Origin: Nocardioidaceae bacterium
Lineage (GTDB): Bacteria > Actinomycetota > Actinomycetes > Propionibacteriales > Nocardioidaceae
DNA: 64,000 nucleotides
Reading direction: 5' to 3'
NCBI GenBank assembly: GCA_017744365.1
Contig: JAGIBL010000004.1
Coordinates: forward strand, 186,001 to 250,000
The position numbers and the translations under genes were made by a program. Below the pieces are notes generated by a model, which made no database searches, was not told the DNA's origin, and saw only the letters and a list, made by a program, of their open reading frames with translations. Below are positions 1-10,439 of this stretch, piece after piece (positions within the stretch are counted from its first letter, which is position 1; each line of letters begins with the position of its first letter).

Positions 1-24
1 GAGCGACGCTAGCCTCCCGTCTTC

Positions 25-85
25 TCAACCAAGTGGTTGACAACCGAGGAGGTGATGAGGCATGGTTGTTCAACCAAGAAGTTGA
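25..85. promoter_or_regulatory. Twin inverted-repeat operator upstream of arsR-type gene
   Basis: Two related dyads lie 45 bp apart: TCAACCAAGTGGTTGA at 25-40, with perfect 7-bp arms, and TCAACCAAGAAGTTGA at 70-85, with 5-bp arms. Both precede the ribosome-binding site of the ArsR-family gene. ArsR-type repressors usually bind such dyads and regulate themselves, so this is the likely operator. The binding is inferred. Confidence 0.6.
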
Positions 86-99
86 GTAAGGAGCTCGGC

Positions 100-480
100 A
101 TGAGCGCAGTCCCGGTGCCCGACGACCAGCTGTCCAAGGTCTTCAGCGCACTCGCCGACCCGACCCGTCGCGACATCGTCGCCCGGCTGACCGTCGCCGA
201 CGCCACCGTCGGCGAGCTGGGTGCCCCGTACGACGTGTCGCTGCAGGCGGTCTCCAAGCACATCAAGGTGCTCGAGGACGCCGGGTTGGTGAGTCGCAGC
301 AAGGACGCGCAGCGCCGTCCGGTGCACCTGGAAGCGGAGGTGTTCGACCTGATGACCAAGTGGATCGAGCGCTACCGGCGCCAGGCCGAGGAGCGGTACC
401 GCCGCCTCGACGCCGTGCTGGCGCAGATGGACGACGAAAGCGCTGCGAAGCAACGGGGGAGCGCCAGCGACCGACCGTAA
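100..480 (+). CDS. ArsR/SmtB-family winged-helix transcriptional regulator
   Basis: The predicted protein has 126 residues. The ATG at 100 is preferred because AAGGAG lies 7-10 nt upstream. An in-frame ATG at 37 would place the start inside the operator. The helix-turn-helix region (DPTRRDIVARL, then LQAVSKHIKVLEDAGLV) is typical of ArsR proteins paired with SRPBCC/AHSA1 genes. No cysteine metal site is visible, so it is probably not a metal sensor. The downstream gene at 532 is the expected partner, and the two probably form one autoregulated transcript. The ligand is unknown. Confidence 0.85.
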   Translation: MSAVPVPDDQLSKVFSALADPTRRDIVARLTVADATVGELGAPYDVSLQAVSKHIKVLEDAGLVSRSKDAQRRPVHLEAEVFDLMTKWIERYRRQAEERYRRLDAVLAQMDDESAAKQRGSASDRP

Positions 481-531
481 GCAGCGCGGCGGCGGGCGTC
501 GCCACCACCCCACCCACCGAGGAGGAGCACG

Positions 532-1017
532 ATGAGCACCATGACCCACCCCGAGACCACCATCAACGTCCCCGAGGGCCTGCCGATCGTCGAGATCGTC
601 CGGGAGTTCGACGCGCCGGCGGCGAAGGTCTACCGCGCGCACGTCGACCCCGAGGTCGCGATGGTCTGGATGGGCCCGGACGACATCACCAGCGAGGTCG
701 ACTACTGGGATGCCCGCACCGGCGGCAGCTGGCGCTACGTGTCCCGGCGCGGCGAGGACGAGTTCGCCTTCTACGGCTCGTTCCACGAGCTGGTGCCCGG
801 GGAGCGGATCGTGCAGACCTTCACCTTCGAGGGATTCCCGGACGGGGTCTCGCTGGAGGTCATGCGCCTCGAGGACCTGCCGGGCGGCCGGTGCCGGCTG
901 GTCGCGACCAGCGTGTGCGAGACGGTCGAGGGCCGCGACGGCTTCGTCGCCAGCGGCATGGAGACCGGGGTCGTCCAGGGGTACAACCGGCTGGACGAGA
1001 TGCTGCCGACCCTCTGA
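532..1017 (+). CDS. SRPBCC (AHSA1-type) domain protein
   Basis: The protein has 161 residues and starts at an ATG behind GAGGAGGAG. The opening VEIVREFDAPAAKVYRAHVD and the following WMGPDDI / GGSWRYVS / TFTFEGFPDG pattern are typical of AHSA1-like START/Bet v1-fold proteins, which bind small hydrophobic ligands. It fills the usual partner position behind an ArsR regulator. The real substrate of such pairs is rarely known, and nothing here identifies it. There is no signal peptide, so it is cytoplasmic. Confidence 0.8.
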   Translation: MSTMTHPETTINVPEGLPIVEIVREFDAPAAKVYRAHVDPEVAMVWMGPDDITSEVDYWDARTGGSWRYVSRRGEDEFAFYGSFHELVPGERIVQTFTFEGFPDGVSLEVMRLEDLPGGRCRLVATSVCETVEGRDGFVASGMETGVVQGYNRLDEMLPTL

Positions 1018-1044
1018 GCAAGATCACCCCAAAACAACTCAAGA

Positions 1045-1073
1045 GTGACAAAACGGACATTTCAGGCTAAGGT
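1045..1073 (+). promoter_or_regulatory. Probable SigA-type promoter for the GH16 gene
   Basis: GTGACA at 1045-1050 and TAAGGT at 1068-1073 are separated by 17 bp, in a locally AT-richer stretch upstream of the GH16 start at 1136. This is a reasonable housekeeping promoter match, not experimentally supported. Confidence 0.45.
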
Positions 1074-1135
1074 CTCCCTGGGACGTGGGGGACCCGGGCG
1101 GTGCTTGCCCCCTCCACGACGAGGGAGGGACAAGC

Positions 1136-2281
1136 ATGAGGAAGCTCGTGGCCGGCCTGGTGCTGGCACTGGCGGGGACGCTCACCGTCACCGCTCCGGC
1201 CCACGCGGGAGCGGCCCGCTGGGTCAGCCTGAAGGCTCCGACCGTGCGTACCGTCGGGCAGACCGTGGTGCTCCAGGGTCGCGTCGCCGGCAGGGCCAAG
1301 GTCGTGCGCATCGACCGCAAGGCCGGCACCCGCTGGGTCAAGGTCCGCAAGGTGCGCGTCAGCCATGGCCGCTACTCGCTGGCGATCCACCCGGCGGTGC
1401 GCACGACCCGCTACCGCGCGGCCGCGCTGAGCACGAGCAGCACCACGTACAGCGCCGCGCGCACGGTCAAGGTGGTCAGCGCCGCCAAGCCCAGGCCGCC
1501 GGTCTCGTCCGACGCGTGCGGCGTGCGTCCCGCCAAGGCCGACGGGTCGCTGTGGGCGTGCACCTTCGCCGACGACTTCTCCGGTACGACGCTGGACCGG
1601 ACCAAGTGGATGCCGCAGACGCAGTTCACGTCCGGGGTCCAGGCCGCGCACGCCTGCTACCTCGACGACCCGTCGGTCATCAGCCAGTCCAACGGTGCCC
1701 TCAACCTGACCCTGCGCAAGGTGGAGACGCCGGTCTCGTGCTCGTTCGGCGGCAGCAGGCAGCCGAGCAGCTACGTCTCCGGCAGCGTGATGACCTACCA
1801 CCTGTTCTCGCAGCAGTACGGGCGCTTCGAGGCCCGGATCAAGAACGCCGCGTCCGGTGTCCCGGGGCTGCACGAGGCGTTCTGGCTCTGGCCCGACGAC
1901 CGGGTGGCGAGCACCGCCGTGTGGCCGGTGGCGGGGGAGATCGACATCGCGGAGACGTACTCGTCCCACCCGAACCTGGCGATCCCGTTCCTGCACTACT
2001 CGGCCGACGCCTACGGGCCGGTGCCGGGCACGAACACCGCCTGGAACTGCACCGCCTACCGCGGCGTGTGGAACACCTACACCCTGGAGTGGAGCGCGAG
2101 CCGGCTCGAGATCAAGGTCAACGGGAAGACCTGCCTGGTCAACACCTCGGGCGACCAGGCCTTCCAGAAGCCGTACATCATGGCGCTGACCCAGCTCATG
2201 GGCGCCAGCGGCAACGAGTACGACGGCAGGGCCCCGCTGCCGGCCACCATGAACGTCGACTACGTCCGCGTCTGGAAATAG
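1136..2281 (+). CDS. Secreted glycoside hydrolase family 16 protein (beta-glucanase type)
   Basis: The protein has 381 residues, starting at the ATG behind GAGGGAGGG. Residues 1-22 form a signal peptide (MRKLVAGLVLALAGTLTVTA, cleavage near AHA-G). Residues about 25-125 form a beta-sandwich-like lead region with Arg/Lys-rich WVKVRKVRV strands, and the GH16 jelly roll follows from about 135. The catalytic motif GEIDIAE gives nucleophile E268, helper D270 and acid/base E273. GH16 enzymes cleave beta-1,3/1,4-glucans, laminarin or agar-type polymers; the exact substrate cannot be read here. It resembles the second GH16 at 32004, but the N-terminal regions differ. Confidence 0.88.
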   Translation: MRKLVAGLVLALAGTLTVTAPAHAGAARWVSLKAPTVRTVGQTVVLQGRVAGRAKVVRIDRKAGTRWVKVRKVRVSHGRYSLAIHPAVRTTRYRAAALSTSSTTYSAARTVKVVSAAKPRPPVSSDACGVRPAKADGSLWACTFADDFSGTTLDRTKWMPQTQFTSGVQAAHACYLDDPSVISQSNGALNLTLRKVETPVSCSFGGSRQPSSYVSGSVMTYHLFSQQYGRFEARIKNAASGVPGLHEAFWLWPDDRVASTAVWPVAGEIDIAETYSSHPNLAIPFLHYSADAYGPVPGTNTAWNCTAYRGVWNTYTLEWSASRLEIKVNGKTCLVNTSGDQAFQKPYIMALTQLMGASGNEYDGRAPLPATMNVDYVRVWK

Positions 2282-2293
2282 GGCAGCGCCGCC

Positions 2294-3460
2294 TCAGAAC
2301 GGTTCGACCAGCAGGCAGACGCCCTGGCCGGCGACCCGGGTGAGCACGATGGTGCCCTCGGCGTCACCGGCCAGGGCGAGCCGCTTCCGGAGCTGCTCGG
2401 GGACGACGTCGACGCCGCGCTTCTTGATCGTCAGCCGGCCGATGCCGCGCTCGCGCAGCGCGGTGCGCAGCTGCTTCTCCCGGTAGGGCAGCTCCTCGAG
2501 CACCCGGTAGGAGCGCGCGAACGGGGTCCGGTAGGACGCGTCCGAGGTCACGTAGGCGATGTGCTCGTCGACCAGCCCGCCGTCCACCCCGGCCGCGACC
2601 GCGGTGACCAGGTGCGCCCGGACCACGGCTCCATCGGGCTCGTAGAGGTACTCGCCGACAGGGCGGACGGGGGCACCTGGGTCGTCTTCCTCGGTGAGGG
2701 TCGCCAGGCCGCCGTCGCGGATCACCGTCGCGCGGCGTCGTACGGATGCGAGCCGGCCGGACCAGAGCGCGGCCTCCTTGACCTCGCCGTGGTCGGAGAC
2801 CCACTCGGCCTCGACGCGCTCGGGCACCAGGTCGTGCGGGATCCCCGGCGCCACCTTCACGCAGGCGTCCCGGTGCAGCAGCGAGACCACGAACGGCCAC
2901 GGCGGCGTCCACGCGCCCGCGTCGAAGGTCCGCCCGGCCGGCCCGCGGCGGGCCGGGTCGGCGAACGCGACGTCGAAGCCGCTGTGGTCGACGGCTGTGG
3001 CGTCGGCGACGGTGACCGCGCCGCCCAGCCCGAGCGAGGCCAGGTTCGCGCGGGCCACCTCGACCCGGACCGGGTCCAGGTCGACGCCGGCCGCGGTGAT
3101 CCCGGCGCGGGCCGCGGCGAGCAGGTCGCCGCCGATCCCGCAGCCGAGGTCGACCAGGGTCTCGGTGCTGGCCGCGAGCAGCCGGGCCGCCCGGTGCGCG
3201 GCGACCGCCGGCCGGGTGGCCTGCTCGAGGCCGTCGGGGGTGAAGTACATCCGGGCGGCGTCCGGGCCGAACTTGTCGAGCGCCCTGGCCCGGAGGTCCG
3301 CCTGGGTCAGCGCGGCGGCCACCTGCTCCGGCGTACCGTGGGACCGCAGCGCGGTGCTCGCTCGCAACGGGTCCGGTTCCGCGGCCACGATCTCGGCCGC
3401 CCGCCCGAGCAGGGCCTGGCCGTCGTCGGTCAGCAGCCACCGGAAGGCGTCGAGATCCAC
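2294..3460 (-). CDS. Class I SAM methyltransferase with THUMP-like C-terminal domain
   Basis: The protein has 388 residues. The SAM-binding motif VDLGCGIGGDLLAAARAG sits near residue 102, followed by GVDLDPVRVEVARANL and a DVAFADPARRGPAGRTF motif typical of nucleic-acid methyltransferases. The last roughly 70 residues (EYLYEPDGAVVRAHLV onward, with a TIKKRGVDVVPEQLRKRL segment) match the THUMP-like domain found on this actinobacterial family. It probably methylates RNA, but the target is unknown. It is divergent from groES, with the CIRCE control region between them, and convergent with the GH16 gene. Confidence 0.8.
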   Translation of the reverse strand: MDLDAFRWLLTDDGQALLGRAAEIVAAEPDPLRASTALRSHGTPEQVAAALTQADLRARALDKFGPDAARMYFTPDGLEQATRPAVAAHRAARLLAASTETLVDLGCGIGGDLLAAARAGITAAGVDLDPVRVEVARANLASLGLGGAVTVADATAVDHSGFDVAFADPARRGPAGRTFDAGAWTPPWPFVVSLLHRDACVKVAPGIPHDLVPERVEAEWVSDHGEVKEAALWSGRLASVRRRATVIRDGGLATLTEEDDPGAPVRPVGEYLYEPDGAVVRAHLVTAVAAGVDGGLVDEHIAYVTSDASYRTPFARSYRVLEELPYREKQLRTALRERGIGRLTIKKRGVDVVPEQLRKRLALAGDAEGTIVLTRVAGQGVCLLVEPF

Positions 3461-3469
3461 GGGCCCAGT

Positions 3470-3512
3470 CTGGCACTCTGTGAGGGCGAGTGCTAAGTTC
3501 TAGCTGGCACTC
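3470..3512. promoter_or_regulatory. CIRCE element (HrcA operator) of groES-groEL
   Basis: CTGGCACTC (3470-3478), nine bases, then GAGTGCTAA (3488-3496) match CIRCE (TTAGCACTC-N9-GAGTGCTAA) with two changes in the left arm. A third arm, CTGGCACTC, recurs at 3504-3512, so a second overlapping dyad is possible. HrcA binding at CIRCE represses chaperonin genes without heat stress. It lies about 150 nt upstream of groES, so the leader is long. Confidence 0.9.
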
Positions 3513-3646
3513 TCCTGGTGAGGCTGCCAGCGCCTGCGTCCGGCGTACGACCCCCGCGACGGCGTACGACGAGCAGCAGGCGGCAAACGTGATTCACCAC
3601 CAACGCTGTGCAGGACCAACAACGTGTGAAAGTGGAGGTCGACAAC

Positions 3647-3940
3647 GTGTCGGTCAACATCAAGCCCCTCGAGGACCGGATCGTCGTTCAGCCGATCGAC
3701 GCCGAGCAGACCACGGCCTCGGGCCTGGTCATCCCGGACACCGCGAAGGAGAAGCCCCAGGAGGGCGAGGTCGTCGCGATCGGTCCCGGCCGCATCGACG
3801 ACAACGGCAACCGCGTCCCGCTGGACGTCGCCGTGGGCGACAAGGTCGTCTACAGCAAGTACGGCGGCACCGAGCTCAAGTACGGCGGCTCGGAGTACCT
3901 GATCCTCTCCGCCCGCGACGTGCTCGCGGTCGTTTCCTGA
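3647..3940 (+). CDS. groES: Co-chaperonin GroES (Hsp10)
   Basis: The protein has 97 residues, the normal GroES length. The GTG at 3647 is chosen because GGAGG lies 8 nt upstream and the protein then opens [14 protein letters not shown], the conserved GroES start. The mobile loop lies around residues 18-33 ([17 protein letters not shown]), and the roof and core motifs GEVVAIGPG and YSKYGGTE are intact. It caps the GroEL ring and is first in a two-gene operon with groEL, 77 bp apart, under CIRCE control. Confidence 0.97.
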   Translation: MSVNIKPLEDRIVVQPIDAEQTTASGLVIPDTAKEKPQEGEVVAIGPGRIDDNGNRVPLDVAVGDKVVYSKYGGTELKYGGSEYLILSARDVLAVVS

Positions 3941-4014
3941 AGATCGTTCATTCGGCCGTGTGCCTGAGGACGCCGCCGTGCGACCTCAGGCACACGCCTG
4001 TTTCGAGGAGTTAG

Positions 4015-5643
<1,629 letters not shown>

Positions 5644-5654
5644 TCCACCAAGCA

Positions 5655-5730
5655 CGCCGACCCGGCGCAAAGGTGCACGTACACGAGCACCTTTGCGCCG
5701 GGTCGGCGCAATTACGTGCGCCTTTGCACC
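5655..5730. repeat. Three alternating copies of an 18-mer; 22-bp perfect stem, probable bidirectional terminator
   Basis: Positions 5655-5676 and 5687-5708 are perfectly complementary over 22 bp, with a 10-nt loop. The unit GGYGCAAAGGYGCACGTA occurs on the plus strand at 5664-5681 and on the minus strand at 5682-5699 (diverged last bases) and 5713-5730. It lies between the convergent groEL and tetR genes, ending 3 nt before the tetR stop. There is no T-tract, but actinobacterial terminators often lack one. The third copy suggests a dispersed repeat as well as a terminator. Confidence 0.8.
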
Positions 5731-5733
5731 AGG

Positions 5734-6363
5734 TCAGCGGTCGACGGCGGCGAGGACCTGGGGGTCGAGCTCGCCGAAGACGGTCGTGAAGAGGCGCAGG
5801 CAGCGGTCGGTCATCTCGTCCGGGGTCACCTCCGGGTGGTCGAGCCACCAGGTGACCAGGGCGCGGAACATCGCCTCCCAGACCGCGTGCATCGCCGAGG
5901 TGTCCTCGGGATCCTCGTTGCCGGCCAGGCGCATCAGCTCGGCGACGCCCTCCTCGCCGAGGGCGAACAGCCGCTTCTCGTAGTCGGCGAGCGCCTCGTG
6001 CCCGGCGCCGTCGGCCGGCGCGGTCGGGTCGAAGACGAGGCGCCACATCCACGGTTGCGGCGCCAGCGCGCGGAACATCCCGTCCAGGGTGGCGATCGCC
6101 CGGGCCAGTCCGACCGTCCCGGTGCGCGAGGAGCGCTCGAACTCGGCCCAGAGCACGTCCGCGGCGTACCGGACGCAGACCTCGTGCAGCCCGTCCTTGG
6201 ATCCGAAGTAGTTGTAGATCAGCGGCTTGGAGATGCCGGCCGCGTCGGCCACGTCCGCCACCGACGTGCCGGCATAGCCGTTCTCGCCGAAGGCACGGCA
6301 GGCGACCTCCACGATCTGCGCCTCGCGGTCGGCGCGCGCAACCCCCTTGGTGCCGGCACTCAT
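5734..6363 (-). CDS. TetR-family transcriptional regulator
   Basis: The protein has 209 residues. Translation is set at the ATG at 6363, where MSAGTKGVARADREAQIVEV opens the family N-terminus and a -10-like TAGACT ends 7 nt upstream. The TetR helix-turn-helix lies at residues about 28-57 (YAGTSVADVADAAGISKPLIYNYF). The ligand domain is of ordinary length. It is divergent from the sterol-desaturase-type gene at 6443, with two nested dyads between them, so it likely represses both that gene and itself. Confidence 0.88.
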   Translation of the reverse strand: MSAGTKGVARADREAQIVEVACRAFGENGYAGTSVADVADAAGISKPLIYNYFGSKDGLHEVCVRYAADVLWAEFERSSRTGTVGLARAIATLDGMFRALAPQPWMWRLVFDPTAPADGAGHEALADYEKRLFALGEEGVAELMRLAGNEDPEDTSAMHAVWEAMFRALVTWWLDHPEVTPDEMTDRCLRLFTTVFGELDPQVLAAVDR

Positions 6364-6382
6364 GCAGCCGAGTCTAGCCAGA

Positions 6383-6419
6383 GATATGAACCCGTGGTAA
6401 CTTACCCAGGAGTCATATC
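6383..6419. promoter_or_regulatory. Nested dyads in the tetR/desaturase intergenic region
   Basis: An outer perfect inverted repeat, GATATGA (6383-6389) and TCATATC (6413-6419), encloses an inner palindrome, GGTAACTTACC, at 6396-6406. The inner site has the size of a TetR operator. Both sit between divergent starts 79 bp apart. Binding is inferred from position and symmetry. Confidence 0.55.
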
Positions 6420-6442
6420 CCTGAGCAACCGCGAGGCCCGGC

Positions 6443-7315
6443 ATGCACGACCTGCTCGACCCGATGAAGAACCCGGTCACCTACGCCATCCCGTTCTTCC
6501 TGCTCACCATCCTCATCGAGCTCGCCGCGCTGAAGTGGCTCGACCACGACGACAACGCGTCGGGCTACTACGCACGCGACACCCGCACGAGCATGAGCAT
6601 GGGGCTCGGCTCGATCTTCTTCCTCACCGCCTTCAAGGTCGGCTCGTTCTTCGTCTTCAACGCGATCTACGTGCACCTGGCGCCGTACCAGCTGCCCACC
6701 GACACCTGGTGGTACTGGCTGCTGGTGATCTTCGGGCTGGACTTCTTCTACTACTGGAACCACCGCTTCGTGCACCGGGTCAACATCGGCTGGGCCGCGC
6801 ACCAGGCGCACCACTCCAGCGAGTACATGAACTTCGGCACCGCGCTGCGACAGAAGTGGAACCCCTGGTTCGAGTTCTTCTTCTGGCTGCCGCTGCCCTT
6901 CCTGGGCTTCGCGCCGTGGACGCTGTACGTCTCCTTCGGCTTCAACCTGATCTACCAGTTCTTCGTGCACACCGAGCTGGTCGACAAGATGTGGCGGCCG
7001 ATCGAGCTGGTGATGAACACGCCTTCGCACCACCGGGTGCACCACGGGTCGGACCCCGAGTACCTCGACAAGAACTACGCCGGCATCTTCATCGTCTGGG
7101 ACCGGCTCTTCGGCACCTTCGTCGCGGAGAAGCAGCGGCCGACCTATGGGCTGACCAAGGCGGTCGAGACCTTCAACCTGCTCGAGCTCGAGTACGGCGA
7201 CTACGCGCAGATCGTGCGCAACGTCCGGCACGCCGGCTCCTTGCGCGAGCGGCTCGGCTACCTGCTCGGACCGCCGGGCTGGGAGCCCGAGGTGACCAAC
7301 GGCACGAACCGGTAG
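6443..7315 (+). CDS. Sterol desaturase / fatty-acid hydroxylase superfamily membrane protein
   Basis: The protein has 290 residues. Membrane segments are visible around residues 12-32, 55-78, 90-106 and 145-172. The di-iron His motifs of the superfamily are present: HRFVHR at 107-112, HQAHH at 120-124 and HRVHH at 197-201. Such enzymes use O2 to hydroxylate or desaturate lipids, carotenoids or sterol-like substrates. The substrate here is unknown, and there is no carotenoid or sterol gene nearby. The divergent TetR is its probable regulator. Its 3' end overlaps the opposing methyltransferase gene by 58 nt. Confidence 0.85.
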   Translation: MHDLLDPMKNPVTYAIPFFLLTILIELAALKWLDHDDNASGYYARDTRTSMSMGLGSIFFLTAFKVGSFFVFNAIYVHLAPYQLPTDTWWYWLLVIFGLDFFYYWNHRFVHRVNIGWAAHQAHHSSEYMNFGTALRQKWNPWFEFFFWLPLPFLGFAPWTLYVSFGFNLIYQFFVHTELVDKMWRPIELVMNTPSHHRVHHGSDPEYLDKNYAGIFIVWDRLFGTFVAEKQRPTYGLTKAVETFNLLELEYGDYAQIVRNVRHAGSLRERLGYLLGPPGWEPEVTNGTNR

Positions 7316-7848
7316 GCGCCGCCGACCACGACGTCGTCGGCGCCGTCGGCGCGCACCAGCAGGGTCATCCGCCCGGCGACCGGCAGCACCATCCGGCCGG
7401 GGTCGGCGAGCTGGCCGGCCAGCTCGTGGGGGAAGCGGGAGGCCTCGGCGGAGACCAGGATCCGGTCGTACGGCGCCTGCCGCGGATCGCCGAGCACGCC
7501 CGGCTCCGGCTCGCGCACCGACGCCCACCCGTACGACGTGCGCCGCACGTTCTCCTCGCCCCAGGCGGCCAGCTCGGGCACCACCTCGACCCCGACCACC
7601 AGTCCCTCGGGGCCGACCAGGTGGCCGAGCAGCGCGGTCGTCCAGCCCGAGCCCGCGCCCACGTCGAGGACCCGCTGGCCGGGGTGCACGTCGAGCAGCC
7701 GGAGCATGTCCGCGACGGTGCGCGGCTGCGAGTTGGTCTGGCCGTGCCCGATCGCGATCGGGCCGTCGTGCGAGGCCCGGTGCCGGGCACCCTCGGGCAG
7801 GAACCCCTCCCGGGGCACCGCCTGGAACGCCGCCGTGACCGCGTCCAT
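7258..7848 (-). CDS. Protein-L-isoaspartate methyltransferase-like SAM methyltransferase
   Basis: The protein has 196 residues from the ATG at 7848 (MDAVTAAFQAVPREGFLPEG). The PCMT-type pattern is present: FLPEGARHRASHDGPIAIGHGQTNSQP, then VLDVGAGSGWTTALLGHLVG near residue 62 and DRILVSAEASRFPHELAGQL. PCMT repairs isoaspartyl damage in proteins, but actinobacteria have several shortened PCMT-like relatives of unclear substrate. The gene is convergent with the desaturase and overlaps it by 58 nt. Confidence 0.75.
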   Translation of the reverse strand: MDAVTAAFQAVPREGFLPEGARHRASHDGPIAIGHGQTNSQPRTVADMLRLLDVHPGQRVLDVGAGSGWTTALLGHLVGPEGLVVGVEVVPELAAWGEENVRRTSYGWASVREPEPGVLGDPRQAPYDRILVSAEASRFPHELAGQLADPGRMVLPVAGRMTLLVRADGADDVVVGGAYRFVPLVTSGSQPGGPSR

Positions 7849-7939
7849 CGTCCGAGTCAAACACACCCGTGAAGGAAAGTTGACGTCGCCGAAACACCCG
7901 AGCCGCCGCCGCGCAACACGATCCCGGCACTCTCGTCGC

Positions 7940-10272
<2,333 letters not shown>

Positions 10273-10275
10273 GCC

Positions 10276-10439
10276 AGGGCGTGTCTCTCAACCCCGTTGT
10301 CGGCTGCGCGCCGCCATCCGCGGCACCTGGCCGCGTTGTCGTCGGTCGACGGCCAAACCCGGGCCGCCTCCCTCCTCCGCCTTGCCATGCACCACGCCTG
10401 ACGACGCTCGCTACGACAGTGGGTTGAGAGGCACGCCCT
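10276..10439. repeat. Copy 1 of a ~160-bp repeat with self-complementary ends
   Basis: The left end AGGGCGTGTCTCTCAACCC (10276-10294) and the right end (10421-10439) are complementary over 19 bp with a single G-U-type pair. The interior 10302-10417 matches 48187-48302 at 105 of 116 positions. It fills the gap between convergent guaB and the chemoreceptor gene, and its right end overlaps the chemoreceptor stop codon. It may act as a bidirectional terminator, MITE or structured RNA. No open frame inside looks coding. Confidence 0.85.

Noticed and set aside
37-99. Earlier start (ATG at 37) for the first ArsR-type gene
   Set aside because: It overlaps the twin dyad and lacks the strong SD seen before the ATG at 100. 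The extra residues do not match the family.
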